NCBI GenBank assembly: GCA_013286235.1
Contig: JABDGE010000006.1
Span: 1-64,000, forward strand
Reading direction: 5' to 3'
DNA length: 64,000 nt
DNA from: Bacteroidota bacterium
GTDB lineage: Bacteria; Bacteroidota; Bacteroidia; Sphingobacteriales; Sphingobacteriaceae
Shown here: positions 1 through 9,424 of the stretch, one piece after another
Numbering within the stretch: position 1 is the first letter of the stretch
Layout of the letters: the number at the start of each line of letters is the position of its first letter
Notes under the pieces: generated by a model
Told to the model about the DNA's origin: nothing
Seen by the model: only the letters and a program-made list of their open reading frames with translations
The model's database searches: none
Made by a program: the position numbers and the translations under genes

Positions 1-5
1 ATCAT

Positions 6-2030
6 TTATAAGGGCAGGGTAACGGTAAATTCGGTATACTCATTTTCTTTTGACAATACTTCAATATTTCCTCCATGGCCTTTCACTACAATATCGTAAC
101 TCATTGACAGGCCGAGGCCTGTGCCTTCGCCGGTGGGCTTGGTGGTAAAAAAGGGCTGCATGATCTTTTCCTTTATATTGTCGGGGATGCCGTTGCCATT
201 ATCCATCACTTTTACCTGCAAATATTTCCCGGCTTTTCCACCCGGCGACTTAGCAGCGGCGTGGGTAATGATGCCTGTTGTTAACTCCAGTAGCGGTTTA
301 TAGCCTGCAGGCGCAGTCTTTTGCTTTTGCTGGATGGCATAAAATGCGTTTGTAAATAACTTGAGCAATACCCGGCCGATATCCTGCGGCACAACGTTTA
401 CCAACGGCAGGTCTTCGGCGAAGTGCATTACCCATTCGGCGTTAAAAGACTTGTCCCTGGCCCGCAATCCGTGATAGGCCAGCCGCAGGTATTCGTCGAC
501 TAATTTATTGATGTCGGTTGGCTCTTTGGTATCGTTGCCTGCGCGGCTATGCTGGAGCATGCCTTTTACAATGCCTTCGGCGCGCTTGCCATGATGGCTG
601 ATCTTTTCGAGGTTTTGTTTAATGTCCTCTAAAATGTCAATTACTTCCTCTTTTGTACCGGTCTCCAGTTCGGTTTGCATTTCAGAGATCAATTCAATAT
701 TCACCTCTGAAAAATTATTCACAAAGTTCAAAGGGTTCTGGATCTCGTGCGCTACGCCTGCCGTAAGTTCGCCGAGCGAAGCCATTTTTTCCGATTGGAT
801 CAGCTGTTTCTGTGTAAGCTGTAATTGCTCCAGCGCCGCTTCAATTTCTTCTTTTTGCCGCAGCAGCAGCAGATTCGCCTGCTTCCGGTTCCTGGCATTG
901 CGCCAAAATAAAAGCACCAGCAGCAACAGCACGGCAAGGCCGGCCATCAGCGCCCACATGCGCACCTCTTCGCGGTACCGCAGTTGGGCTTCGGCTATTT
1001 CCTGTTTGCGATTCTTTTCCTCAAAATCCATCGAAAGCAGCTGTTTTAACCTATCCTGGCTATACAGGCTGTCTTTAGCTGCGGTAGCCAGTTTGAAGTA
1101 TTTGTAGGCGTCGGCAACATCATTGTCTTCGTCATAGTCTGTGTAAAGCACTTTACCCGCATTTAAAACATCCTGCTCATATTTACCATCACTGGCGGTT
1201 TTCAGCGCCTTCCAGGCATATGCCTCTGCCGAATCCTGCTGTTTAAATTTATGGTAGAGTTTTGAAGTACTTAAATAAGTTATGCTGAGCATTTCAACAT
1301 CATCAATGGATTTAGCAACGGCCACGGCGGTAAGCAGGTGCTTTAATGCAGCAGCCTTATTTCCCCGCGAAATTTCAACTTCGCCCAAATCACGTTCAAC
1401 ATTATCTATTTCTTCCGTGAAATTATTTTTTTTAGCGTCTGCATAGCAGAGATTTAAATAGTAAGCTGCTGAATCGATCTTACCCGTATATAAAAAACAT
1501 TCCCCGATATTCATATTCAATACGGCATTTTGCGTCCGATCTACAAGCCTGATCAATTTGTGTGTGGCTGCATAAGGGCGCCATTTGTTAACGGCGCTGT
1601 CAAGATAGGTTAAAGCATCTTTATAATTACCTTCCTGCACATCCGTAGAGCCGATATTGTTATAAACGGTAACTATTCCAGATATATCGTTCAATTGTTC
1701 GTAAACCATTAAGGCCCGGAAATAATACTGCATGCCCTTAACATAGTCGCCCATGGTAGCGTAAGCATTCCCCATATTACTCAGCATCCTGCCCTGTCTT
1801 AATGGTTTATTGAGCTTTGCGGCCAGGTCATAAGCCTGTTGAGAAAATATTATTGACGAATCAGGGTTAGGTATAAAATAGTCGTGACTCAGTCCTGTCA
1901 AGGCATTTAAACGATCGGAATCTGTCTTAGCATTACGCAAAGCCAGCCGCAGCGTATCAATGTGCTTGCGCTGCGCCTTGCAGTGGGCAACAACGCACAG
2001 CAACAAAAAAAACAGCAAGGCTTTTTTCAT
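6..2030 (-). CDS. TPR-containing sensor histidine kinase (HK1)
   Basis: This is a membrane-bound sensor kinase of 674 residues. A signal peptide (about 1-19) is followed by tetratricopeptide-like helical repeats (about 40-330), one membrane segment near 357-376 and a coiled-coil linker. The HisKA H-box [16 protein letters not shown] has its phospho-accepting His near 427. A HATPase_c domain follows, with DNGNGIP (G1) and GTGLGLS (G2). By family it would autophosphorylate and pass phosphate to a response regulator, but none is adjacent. The N-box reads [11 protein letters not shown] where the paralogues have [11 protein letters not shown], so one conserved Asn is Lys and activity may be reduced. 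The ATG begins an obvious signal peptide and lies 8 nt after the HK2 stop, so the two are probably co-transcribed. The signal it senses is unknown. Confidence 0.9.
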   Translation of the reverse strand: MKKALLFFLLLCVVAHCKAQRKHIDTLRLALRNAKTDSDRLNALTGLSHDYFIPNPDSSIIFSQQAYDLAAKLNKPLRQGRMLSNMGNAYATMGDYVKGMQYYFRALMVYEQLNDISGIVTVYNNIGSTDVQEGNYKDALTYLDSAVNKWRPYAATHKLIRLVDRTQNAVLNMNIGECFLYTGKIDSAAYYLNLCYADAKKNNFTEEIDNVERDLGEVEISRGNKAAALKHLLTAVAVAKSIDDVEMLSITYLSTSKLYHKFKQQDSAEAYAWKALKTASDGKYEQDVLNAGKVLYTDYDEDNDVADAYKYFKLATAAKDSLYSQDRLKQLLSMDFEEKNRKQEIAEAQLRYREEVRMWALMAGLAVLLLLVLLFWRNARNRKQANLLLLRQKEEIEAALEQLQLTQKQLIQSEKMASLGELTAGVAHEIQNPLNFVNNFSEVNIELISEMQTELETGTKEEVIDILEDIKQNLEKISHHGKRAEGIVKGMLQHSRAGNDTKEPTDINKLVDEYLRLAYHGLRARDKSFNAEWVMHFAEDLPLVNVVPQDIGRVLLKLFTNAFYAIQQKQKTAPAGYKPLLELTTGIITHAAAKSPGGKAGKYLQVKVMDNGNGIPDNIKEKIMQPFFTTKPTGEGTGLGLSMSYDIVVKGHGGNIEVLSKENEYTEFTVTLPL

Positions 2031-2038
2031 TAACAGGT

Positions 2039-3343
2039 TTAAATAATAGGCAAGGTAACAATAAATTGCGAACCTTCACCTTCGTTGCTTTGCAGGTCAA
2101 TTTTACCGCCATGTGCCTTTACCACAATATCATAGCTTAATGACAGTCCCAGCCCCGTGCCTTCGCCGGTAGGCTTGGTGGTGAAGAAGGGCTGCATGAT
2201 CTTGTCTTTAATATCGTCGGGAATACCGCAGCCGTTGTCTTTAACAACTATTTGTATTGAACCGGCCTTTAAGCAGGTGTTCACCTCGATTACAGGTTTG
2301 AAATTGGAGTTGGTGGCCTGTTTTTTTTGAACGGCATAAAATGCGTTGTTGAACAGGTTGAGCAGTACGCGCCCGATGTCCTGCGGGACGATATTAATGT
2401 GCGGGAGTTTTTCATCGAAATGCGTAACCAGCTCGGCGTTGAAGGTCTTGTCCTTCGCTCTTAATCCGTGGTACCCAAGGCGAAGGTATTCATCGGCGAG
2501 TTTGTTGATATCTGTGGGTTCTTTGGTACTGCTGCTGGCACGACTGTGCTGCAACATACCTTTTACAATGCTGTCGGCGCGCTTTCCATGGTGGATCACT
2601 TTTTCGAGGTTTTGTTTGATGTCGGCGGCTATCGCAATGGCTTCCTCTTTGTCTCCTTTGGCCAGTTCCTCTTCCATTTCGTCGATCATTTCCATGCTTA
2701 CCTCGGAGAAGTTGTTGACGAAGTTTAACGGGTTTTGTATCTCGTGCGCAATGCCGGCCGTTAATTCGCCCAATGAAGCCAGTTTCTCCGATTGAATAAG
2801 TTGCTGTTGGGTGGTTTGGAGTAATTCCACGGTTTTTTGGAGCTCATCTTTTTGTTTGGTCAGCTCGACCGTTCGCTCGGCTACCATCTTATCCAGCATG
2901 ATGTTTTGCTGCGTGACAAAATTGAATTCTTCGCGCTGCTTTTTTGTTGTGGCCCAGCGGGCAAATATCCAGATGAAGGCGCCGAGTATGGCGAACACGA
3001 AATAGTTTTCGTATTCATCGTAAAATTTATCGGAAATGAGGTTTACCAGGCCCGCCAAAATACTGGCGCCTGCCAATGGATAATGCGCTTTCAGGACTGT
3101 TGAAAAGGCTTCGAAGTCGGGTTCCCGCTCCAGGAAGATGACTTCGGCCAGTAAAAGACCGCCGCCCAGTATCGGTGTAAGCCAGTCCTGCAGGCAGCTT
3201 TCGCCTAAAATAAAGCCTCCGGCAATGAGCCACGAGGCCATGGTAAATTTCGAGATCCATTTGACCCGGATGGGAGAAAACCTCAAGGAACGTCGCAGAC
3301 GCCATATCAATAAAAAAGCCGCAAGGAATGCAAATACACTCAT
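2039..3343 (-). CDS. Membrane sensor histidine kinase, short sensor (HK2)
   Basis: At 434 residues this is the smallest intact kinase of the array. Instead of TPRs it has an N-terminal half with about four or five hydrophobic segments (roughly 1-130), including [15 protein letters not shown] coiled coil with a [12 protein letters not shown] motif leads into the H-box (His near 200). The ATPase domain has N-box [18 protein letters not shown] and GTGLGLS, all intact. The core is almost the same as in its neighbours, which points to duplication with swapping of sensor domains. The start ATG opens directly into the first membrane helix. Upstream lies a 95-nt gap to HK3 and downstream only 8 nt to HK1. 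The stimulus cannot be told from sequence; an integral-membrane sensor without a large periplasmic part suggests it senses membrane or electron-transport state, which is only inference. Confidence 0.87.
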   Translation of the reverse strand: MSVFAFLAAFLLIWRLRRSLRFSPIRVKWISKFTMASWLIAGGFILGESCLQDWLTPILGGGLLLAEVIFLEREPDFEAFSTVLKAHYPLAGASILAGLVNLISDKFYDEYENYFVFAILGAFIWIFARWATTKKQREEFNFVTQQNIMLDKMVAERTVELTKQKDELQKTVELLQTTQQQLIQSEKLASLGELTAGIAHEIQNPLNFVNNFSEVSMEMIDEMEEELAKGDKEEAIAIAADIKQNLEKVIHHGKRADSIVKGMLQHSRASSSTKEPTDINKLADEYLRLGYHGLRAKDKTFNAELVTHFDEKLPHINIVPQDIGRVLLNLFNNAFYAVQKKQATNSNFKPVIEVNTCLKAGSIQIVVKDNGCGIPDDIKDKIMQPFFTTKPTGEGTGLGLSLSYDIVVKAHGGKIDLQSNEGEGSQFIVTLPII

Positions 3344-3438
3344 AGGATTGTTACGGCCCTAATTTAAGTGTTATCTGATGAAAATCGCTAATACTATTCC
3401 TGATAGTGCGAATATAGCTGGTTAAGCCACATAAATGG

Positions 3439-5685
3439 TTATTGTGGTACCGGTATTGTAATCGTAAATGTTGAACCTTTGCCTTCTTTACTTTCAATAT
3501 TAATAGCACCACTATGCCCTTTAACTATGATGTCATAGGTTAGGGAAAGGCCGAGGCCGGTGCCTTCGCCGGTTGGTTTGGTGGTGAAAAAGGGCTGCAT
3601 GACCTTTTCCTTTATGGAATCGGGTATACCCACGCCGTTATCCTTCACCGTGAGTCCCCATCCTCCTTCAGGGGGCGAAAAAGTAGTTATTTCAACAGTC
3701 GGGTTATAACCGGGGCCGCCTGCTTTTGCTTTTTGGTTTACGGCGTAAAAGGCGTTGTTGAAGAGGTTAAGAAAGGCGCGGCCAATATCCTGCGGCACTA
3801 TGGATAGTTTTGGGAGGTTTTTTTCGAAATGTGTAATCAGCTCTGCCTTAAAGTCCTTGTCTTTAGCCCGCAAGCCATGAAGAGCAAGCTTTGAAAACTC
3901 GTCGGCGAGGATATTTATGCTGGCGGGCTGTTTTTCACCGGTGCCGGTGCGGCTGTGCTGCAGCATCCCTTTCACAATAAAATCGGCGCGTTTGCCGTGA
4001 TGATTTATCTTCTCTTCGTTTTGAATCAGGCCATTAATAAGTTCAATTTCCACCTGCTCATTCCTTTTCGCTTTTGGCTTTTCGCTTTCAGCTTTCAGTT
4101 CCTCCAGCATTTCCTTGTTCACTTCGGAGAAGTTGTTGACGAAGTTGAGCGGGTTTTGAATTTCGTGGGCGATCCCGGCAGTTAATTCTCCAAGCGAGGC
4201 CATTTTTTCGGACTGGATAAGTTGGTTTTGAGTGGCTTTGAGGTCGCCGAGGGCTTTATTCGTTTTATCACGCTCCTGTTCTATTATTTGTTTTTGCTTG
4301 CTAAGGAGGTTATTGGCCTTTTGTTTTTGACGGTTATTGCGGTACAGAACGACGACGGTTATGCCGATAAACACCACCACCACCAGGGCGCCGAGCAGGA
4401 ATGCGTTTTGCAATTTTTTCTGCTGGTTGAGTGTAGCTATTTCCTCCTGTTTTTTTGCCATATCGTAATTGTATTGCAACAATCCAGCCTTGTTGGTCAC
4501 CTCGCTGTTAACCATGCTGTCGCGATAGGCAACATACAAGCCCTGGTATTTATAGGCGCTGGCGAAGTCCTTTTTTTGCGCGTAGGCGACTGCCAACGCT
4601 CCGTAATTGTCGCGCATAAATTCTATCGTCCCTGCCTTTTTTGCAGCTTGCAGTCCCTTATCGCCATAGTAAACGCCACTGTCGGGCTTATTTGCTTTAT
4701 TATAGGCTCTGCTCAATATGCCATCTATCCAGGCAATGCCTTCGGTATCATCGATCTGAACGGCCAGCCGAAGCGAATGAAAAGCATATTTGAAAGCCAT
4801 TGACAATTCACCCGTCCTTACGTATACATCTGCCATGTTGCTCTCGCAAACCTCTCTATAATAGGTGGTTAGTCCGGCTATGGCGAGTTGCTGCCTGTAG
4901 GCTTTGATAGCTTCGGGATAATTACCCATTAAACGATACCGTTCACCAATGTCATTATACAGCCTGGAGCTGAGGTTACTGTCGTCAAGCGTTTTGTTGG
5001 CTTGCAGTGCTTTTTTGTAATAGTAAAGCCCGTTTTTATTGTCGCCGATGGTGGTATAAAAACCAGCCAGTCCAGTCCATGAATTCGCCAATTCGTCAAG
5101 GGAGTTGGCCTCCTCGGCCGAGGTTATGGCCTTTAACGTCCATTCGATTGCTTTTGGATAATTGCTTAAAGAATTTGCGTAAGCGCTGCCGACTGCACGC
5201 TGCACAATAGCTAGTAGTTTCTTGTTGGGAAGCTTTTCAGCGAGGGTGTCGGCTTTTAGAAAACAAGAAAGGGATTTTTGATTATCGATCTGGGCACTTA
5301 TCCTGGCCATAGTAATCCAGTAGCGCACCAAAACCTGATCATCATTTACATTTGCCATTAACGCGCGGGCATGGTTCAACACCATTATAGCTTTCTCCCT
5401 ATGCCCCTCCTGCGATAAGGCGGTTGCCTGGTTAACCAGGGCGAACGTTTCGCCATACTTATACCTGATTTTTTGAGCAATTGCTAAGGCTTCGGCCGAA
5501 AACGTATCTCTGCCGGCGGTATTTATGGAGTACATCGCACCGAGTTCGTTCAAGTGATTCACCCGGAAAGTGTCAGCTTGCGGATGCTCACTTAGCTGTT
5601 GCTTCAATTGCCTGACCTGGCGTTGCTGGCCGTGTGCCCCTCCAATGTAAACCACCAGCAGGCAAGCTATAAGTACGCTTTTCAT
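3439..5685 (-). CDS. TPR-containing sensor histidine kinase (HK3)
   Basis: This is a TPR sensor kinase. The ORF track extends to 5793, but the ATG at 5685 starts a clean signal peptide ([19 protein letters not shown]), giving 748 residues. TPR helices fill about 40-400, followed by a membrane segment near 427-449, a coiled coil, the H-box (His near 506), N-box LFNNAFYAV and HATPase G boxes. Just before the DNGVGIP box the expected beta-strand reads [14 protein letters not shown]. The PPEGGWG piece is coded by a C-rich imperfect palindrome and is matched only in HK6. The spacer after the H-box carries a lysine-rich stretch ([12 protein letters not shown]) not present in the others. Gaps on both sides (95 and 160 nt) mean co-transcription with the other kinases is likely but not certain. 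Confidence 0.9.
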   Translation of the reverse strand: MKSVLIACLLVVYIGGAHGQQRQVRQLKQQLSEHPQADTFRVNHLNELGAMYSINTAGRDTFSAEALAIAQKIRYKYGETFALVNQATALSQEGHREKAIMVLNHARALMANVNDDQVLVRYWITMARISAQIDNQKSLSCFLKADTLAEKLPNKKLLAIVQRAVGSAYANSLSNYPKAIEWTLKAITSAEEANSLDELANSWTGLAGFYTTIGDNKNGLYYYKKALQANKTLDDSNLSSRLYNDIGERYRLMGNYPEAIKAYRQQLAIAGLTTYYREVCESNMADVYVRTGELSMAFKYAFHSLRLAVQIDDTEGIAWIDGILSRAYNKANKPDSGVYYGDKGLQAAKKAGTIEFMRDNYGALAVAYAQKKDFASAYKYQGLYVAYRDSMVNSEVTNKAGLLQYNYDMAKKQEEIATLNQQKKLQNAFLLGALVVVVFIGITVVVLYRNNRQKQKANNLLSKQKQIIEQERDKTNKALGDLKATQNQLIQSEKMASLGELTAGIAHEIQNPLNFVNNFSEVNKEMLEELKAESEKPKAKRNEQVEIELINGLIQNEEKINHHGKRADFIVKGMLQHSRTGTGEKQPASINILADEFSKLALHGLRAKDKDFKAELITHFEKNLPKLSIVPQDIGRAFLNLFNNAFYAVNQKAKAGGPGYNPTVEITTFSPPEGGWGLTVKDNGVGIPDSIKEKVMQPFFTTKPTGEGTGLGLSLTYDIIVKGHSGAINIESKEGKGSTFTITIPVPQ
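3652..3684. repeat. C-rich palindromic repeat inside HK3
   Basis: The plus strand carries CCTCCTTCAGGGGG inside the ATPase-domain coding region. It encodes the PPEGGWG peptide on the minus strand. HK6 has the exact reverse complement (CCCCCTGAAGGAGG) at the equivalent codons, so the imperfect palindrome lies in opposite orientation in the two paralogues. HK1, HK2, HK4 and HK5 lack it. Confidence 0.6.
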
Positions 5686-5845
5686 TGTGATATTTTTCGA
5701 GTTAGACCGGTAAGTTAATAATAAATTCCCACCCCGGGCCGGAACATTTAACCTGTATGCTTTCGCCATGACCGTTCGCCAACCCGTTGCCACACCAGGT
5801 TGGGGGACGTTATACCTTTTTGTTCTTGCGGGCTACCTCTTTTGG

Positions 5846-8800
5846 TTAGCCGTAAGGCATTGTTATTGTAAATGTCGACCCGTCTCCTGCCTTGCTTTCA
5901 ACATTGATAGTACCGGCATGCCCTTTCACCACGATATCATAGCTTAGAGATAAGCCCAACCCCGTGCCTTCTCCGGTAGGTTTTGTGGTGAAAAAGGGCT
6001 GCATGATCTTTTCCTTTATCGCCTCGGGAATGCCGGGGCCGTTATCCTTTACTTTGATAATTACTTGTCCGGCAACCGAATTGGTCGTCACCGATACATT
6101 AGGTTTATAATCCGCATCCGCGTTTTTTTGCTTTTGATTCACTGCATAAAACGCATTGTTAAACAGGTTGAGCATTACCCTCCCGATGTCCTGCGGAATA
6201 ACGTTAACCAATGGCAGGCTTTCATCGAATTGGGTAATGAGTTCGGCGTTGAATGATTTATCTTTTGCGCGCAGGCCATGGTATGCCAGGCGCAGATATT
6301 CATCAGCCAGCTTGTTGAGATCGGTGGGTTCTTTTTGCCCGGATGCAGCCCGGCTATGCTCAAGCATGCCTTTTACAATGCCATCCGCGCGTTTGCCATG
6401 GTGACGAATTTTCTCCAGGTTTTGCTTTACGTCCGATGCGATGGCTTTGGCTTCAGCGATGTCGCCCTTATCCAGTTCTTCATCCAATTCATCAACAAGC
6501 TCCGCGCTTACTTCGGAGAAATTATTAACAAAGTTTAAAGGGTTTTGTATCTCATGGGCAATGCCTGCAGTAAGTTCACCCAGCGAGGCCATTTTTTCGG
6601 ATTGGATCAACTGGGTTTGGGTGGCTTTCAACTCGCCCAGCGTTTGTTCTAACTCGTCGCGCTGCGCCTCTATTTCTTCCTTTTGCTGCATTACTTCTTC
6701 GGTACGGATATGTACCTTGTGCTCCAGCACCTTCTTGTCCTGCAGCAATTTGCGCGACCGGTATGCTATAAATGCATAAACTGCCGAGACAAACAGAACT
6801 ATCCATAGCGCCCAGGCCCACCAGCGCACCCACCAGGGCGCGTTGATTACGATTACTATATTGTCGCCTGTTTTGTTCCAAACGGCCGAACTGTTGGCTG
6901 CAATAACCGTAAAGGTATAGGTACCGGCTGGTAAATTGGTATAAGTTGCCCACCGGGTATGCCCACCCTGCACCCAGTTTTTATCATATCCGCTTAGCTT
7001 ATAGGCGTAGGTGTTTTCGGCGGAATTATCAAAGTGAATGGCCACAAAATTAAAGGTCACCTTGTTTTGATTATAGCTTGCCTCCAATTTTTTCTGGCCG
7101 GCAACTATTATGCGGCTGCCATTCTCATCGTTTGACAGCGGGTCGGTAAAATAAACGTCCTCAATGTTTACAAATGGCGGATGCTGGTTATCCGCTAAGT
7201 CAGCAGGGTTGAATGTAACCAGCCCGGTATTTAGCGGAAATGCAATATCACCGTTGCCCAGCACCGCAGTAAGGCTATTGGAGTTTGCTATTGTTTTGCC
7301 GGGTATAATGTCTTCGGCCTTAAAGTTTTTAATTTCCAGATTTTTAAGGTTCATCCTGGAGAAACCGCGTTGTGCTCCAAGCCAGAGGTTTCCGGTCGAA
7401 TCTTCATCGATTGATCTTATATCATTAGAAATCAGTCCGTTTTGCTCTGTGATGCGTTTGGTGTAAGTGCCTTTTTGGGGATCGAATAAAAACAGACCTT
7501 CCTCATAGGAGGTTACCCAAAGCCTGTTGAACCGGTCCTGGTGAATAGCCAAAATGCAGGTTATGCTAAAGTTTTGCCGGGTATAATAAGAGATAAATTT
7601 ACCTGTTTTACGGTCGAAACGGTTCAAGCCACCATCGTTTGTTCCTACCCAGATATTATGCTGACGATCTTCATAGATCACATGGGCATTACCATCATCC
7701 AGCACCCCATTGTTAGCCTGTGTGGTTAATTTAAGATCACTGCGAAAAGGATAACGTTTGAATTTTTTAGAAGCGATATCAAATGAAACCATTCCCCAGT
7801 CTCCTGTTCCGATCCAAATCGTTCCGTCAGACGCCTGCATTATGTATCCAACGCCAATGGTTGGAAAAGCAGTGCTGTCTTTTGGATTAACCGGGTACAA
7901 AATGTCCGTTTTTTTTACGGGATCGTATACCCGGAAACCTTTTGAAGTGGATATATACCAAATCCCATCTTTACCTTTTATCATCCCGCCGTAAAAACGT
8001 TCGCCTGCCGGCAGCGTATAAAACTTTTGCGTGTTGTATGTGCCTGGTCTCCACTCGTATAAATTAGTATTATCATTTAGCTCTACGCCGCTTTTATCGG
8101 CGTTTGCGATCATGTTATCCGGTAAGCCCTTTTTGCCGGTTTTGTCGACAATGTAAGTGGTAAAGGCGCTCTTTATCCGGTCGGGCCGATTAACGCCATC
8201 GATATCGGTTCCTATCCATGGCACCCCGGACTTATCGATAAATGGGGCCCTTGGGAAGAAATCGCTGAAAGCGCCCGGCTGAGACAGATCGGGTAAAAAA
8301 CTTTCAAATTGATTAGTTGAGGGGTGGAACCGGAGGAGGCCTCTTTTTGTCGACAACCAAAAATCTCCTGCACCGTCTGGCGCCATTGCAGTGAAAGGGT
8401 TTTTTTGGCCATGTAAAAAGGTATCCTGTTGCACGTAGAGCGACCAATCTCCTGTTTTTTTATCTTTTTTCAGCAGCCCGGAATCGGTTGCGAACCAAAG
8501 CTGTCCCTTCGTGTCTTCATAAGCTTGTCCAATTTTTTGCCCGTATTTTAGCGTGTCGATATTGAACGGTTTTTGGGCATGCGTATGGGTGTCGAACAGG
8601 AATATTTCGGCGTGCTGCTGATGCCTTCCGCGTGTTTTTATCCAAAGTATGCCTGGCGCGGAAGGCGATTCATAAAATGGGATAACTCTTTTGGCCCGCG
8701 CGGTATCGGAATTGGTAAAATAGCCCTGCAAAGCGTCGCTTTTAGCATCATAATGAAACAGGCCATTATCGCTGCCCAGCCATACCGAACGATCGGCAGT

Positions 8801-9346
8801 TTTAAAGACGTTTATCAGTTTCGGTTTAAATAAATACCGGTTTTTTTCATTGGGACCAAAAAAATCGAAGCGCTTTGTGTTAAAGCTAAACCTAACCAAA
8901 ACGTATGTTGGTCCGACGTAGGCGCCACACCATAAACCTGTTTCATCGTCGTCGATAGCATACACAAATTGCATCGGTGTCCTCGGATAAGAAAATTGTT
9001 CGAAACTATCGGTCGCCGGGTTATATTTAAAAAGACCGTTTTCAGAGAGCGTGACCCAAAGATTTTGCGATTTGTCCACGTAAATAGTTATCACATCGGT
9101 GCGCGCAATGCGGTTTATCTTTGGATTGCCCAACTGGTATATTTTATACCGGTAGCCATCATACCGTACTAAACCACTTTGCGTACCTATCCATATATAA
9201 CCACGGGCATCCTGCGCAATGTCCCTTATGTAATCATCCGGCAGGCCGCTTAAAGCATCATAATGATCAAAATAAATGCCCCTGTTTTGGCTGATGCCGA
9301 TAACAGGTACAATCAATGTTAAAATGAGGAACAGGATCTTTTTCAT
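5846..9346 (-). CDS. Two-component-regulator propeller histidine kinase (HK4)
   Basis: This is a large periplasmic-sensing kinase. The ATG at 9346 (not 9394 of the ORF track) starts the signal peptide MKKILFLILTLIVPVIG, giving 1166 residues. Repeated blades such as IAQDARGYIWIGTQSGLVRYD and YEDRQHNIWVGTNDGGLNRFD mark a Reg_prop beta-propeller of roughly 700 residues. A Y_Y_Y domain follows (YKLSGYDKNWVQGG), then a membrane segment near 837-860, a coiled coil, H-box (His near 930) and HATPase (DNGPGIP, GTGLGLS). This is the sensor plan of hybrid two-component systems that in Bacteroidetes often detect glycans, but no receiver or AraC domain follows. The protein ends with the ATPase domain, so it must signal through a separate regulator. 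The kinase core matches the TPR kinases on either side. Confidence 0.9.
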   Translation of the reverse strand: MKKILFLILTLIVPVIGISQNRGIYFDHYDALSGLPDDYIRDIAQDARGYIWIGTQSGLVRYDGYRYKIYQLGNPKINRIARTDVITIYVDKSQNLWVTLSENGLFKYNPATDSFEQFSYPRTPMQFVYAIDDDETGLWCGAYVGPTYVLVRFSFNTKRFDFFGPNEKNRYLFKPKLINVFKTADRSVWLGSDNGLFHYDAKSDALQGYFTNSDTARAKRVIPFYESPSAPGILWIKTRGRHQQHAEIFLFDTHTHAQKPFNIDTLKYGQKIGQAYEDTKGQLWFATDSGLLKKDKKTGDWSLYVQQDTFLHGQKNPFTAMAPDGAGDFWLSTKRGLLRFHPSTNQFESFLPDLSQPGAFSDFFPRAPFIDKSGVPWIGTDIDGVNRPDRIKSAFTTYIVDKTGKKGLPDNMIANADKSGVELNDNTNLYEWRPGTYNTQKFYTLPAGERFYGGMIKGKDGIWYISTSKGFRVYDPVKKTDILYPVNPKDSTAFPTIGVGYIMQASDGTIWIGTGDWGMVSFDIASKKFKRYPFRSDLKLTTQANNGVLDDGNAHVIYEDRQHNIWVGTNDGGLNRFDRKTGKFISYYTRQNFSITCILAIHQDRFNRLWVTSYEEGLFLFDPQKGTYTKRITEQNGLISNDIRSIDEDSTGNLWLGAQRGFSRMNLKNLEIKNFKAEDIIPGKTIANSNSLTAVLGNGDIAFPLNTGLVTFNPADLADNQHPPFVNIEDVYFTDPLSNDENGSRIIVAGQKKLEASYNQNKVTFNFVAIHFDNSAENTYAYKLSGYDKNWVQGGHTRWATYTNLPAGTYTFTVIAANSSAVWNKTGDNIVIVINAPWWVRWWAWALWIVLFVSAVYAFIAYRSRKLLQDKKVLEHKVHIRTEEVMQQKEEIEAQRDELEQTLGELKATQTQLIQSEKMASLGELTAGIAHEIQNPLNFVNNFSEVSAELVDELDEELDKGDIAEAKAIASDVKQNLEKIRHHGKRADGIVKGMLEHSRAASGQKEPTDLNKLADEYLRLAYHGLRAKDKSFNAELITQFDESLPLVNVIPQDIGRVMLNLFNNAFYAVNQKQKNADADYKPNVSVTTNSVAGQVIIKVKDNGPGIPEAIKEKIMQPFFTTKPTGEGTGLGLSLSYDIVVKGHAGTINVESKAGDGSTFTITMPYG

Positions 9347-9376
9347 GTTATCACCAGGTTTTTGATTCTTTTTCCT

Positions 9377-9397
9377 ACGATGGACTGTTCCCATCGT
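9377..9397. repeat. Short palindrome between HK4 and HK5
   Basis: A perfect 7-bp stem (ACGATGG / CCATCGT) with a 7-nt loop lies in the 78-nt gap. A second small hairpin follows (GGGC-TTC-GCCC, 9410-9420). The pair resembles interspersed palindromic repeats rather than a classical terminator, because no T-run follows. Confidence 0.5.
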
Positions 9398-9424
9398 TAG
9401 CGTATGCCGGGGCTTCGCCCGTGG

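Noticed and set aside
622-1107. 161-residue plus-strand ORF (and similar ones at 2346, 6441, 9819)
   Set aside because: They are antisense shadows of the conserved kinase core; the same low-complexity Ser/Cys-rich pattern recurs opposite each core.
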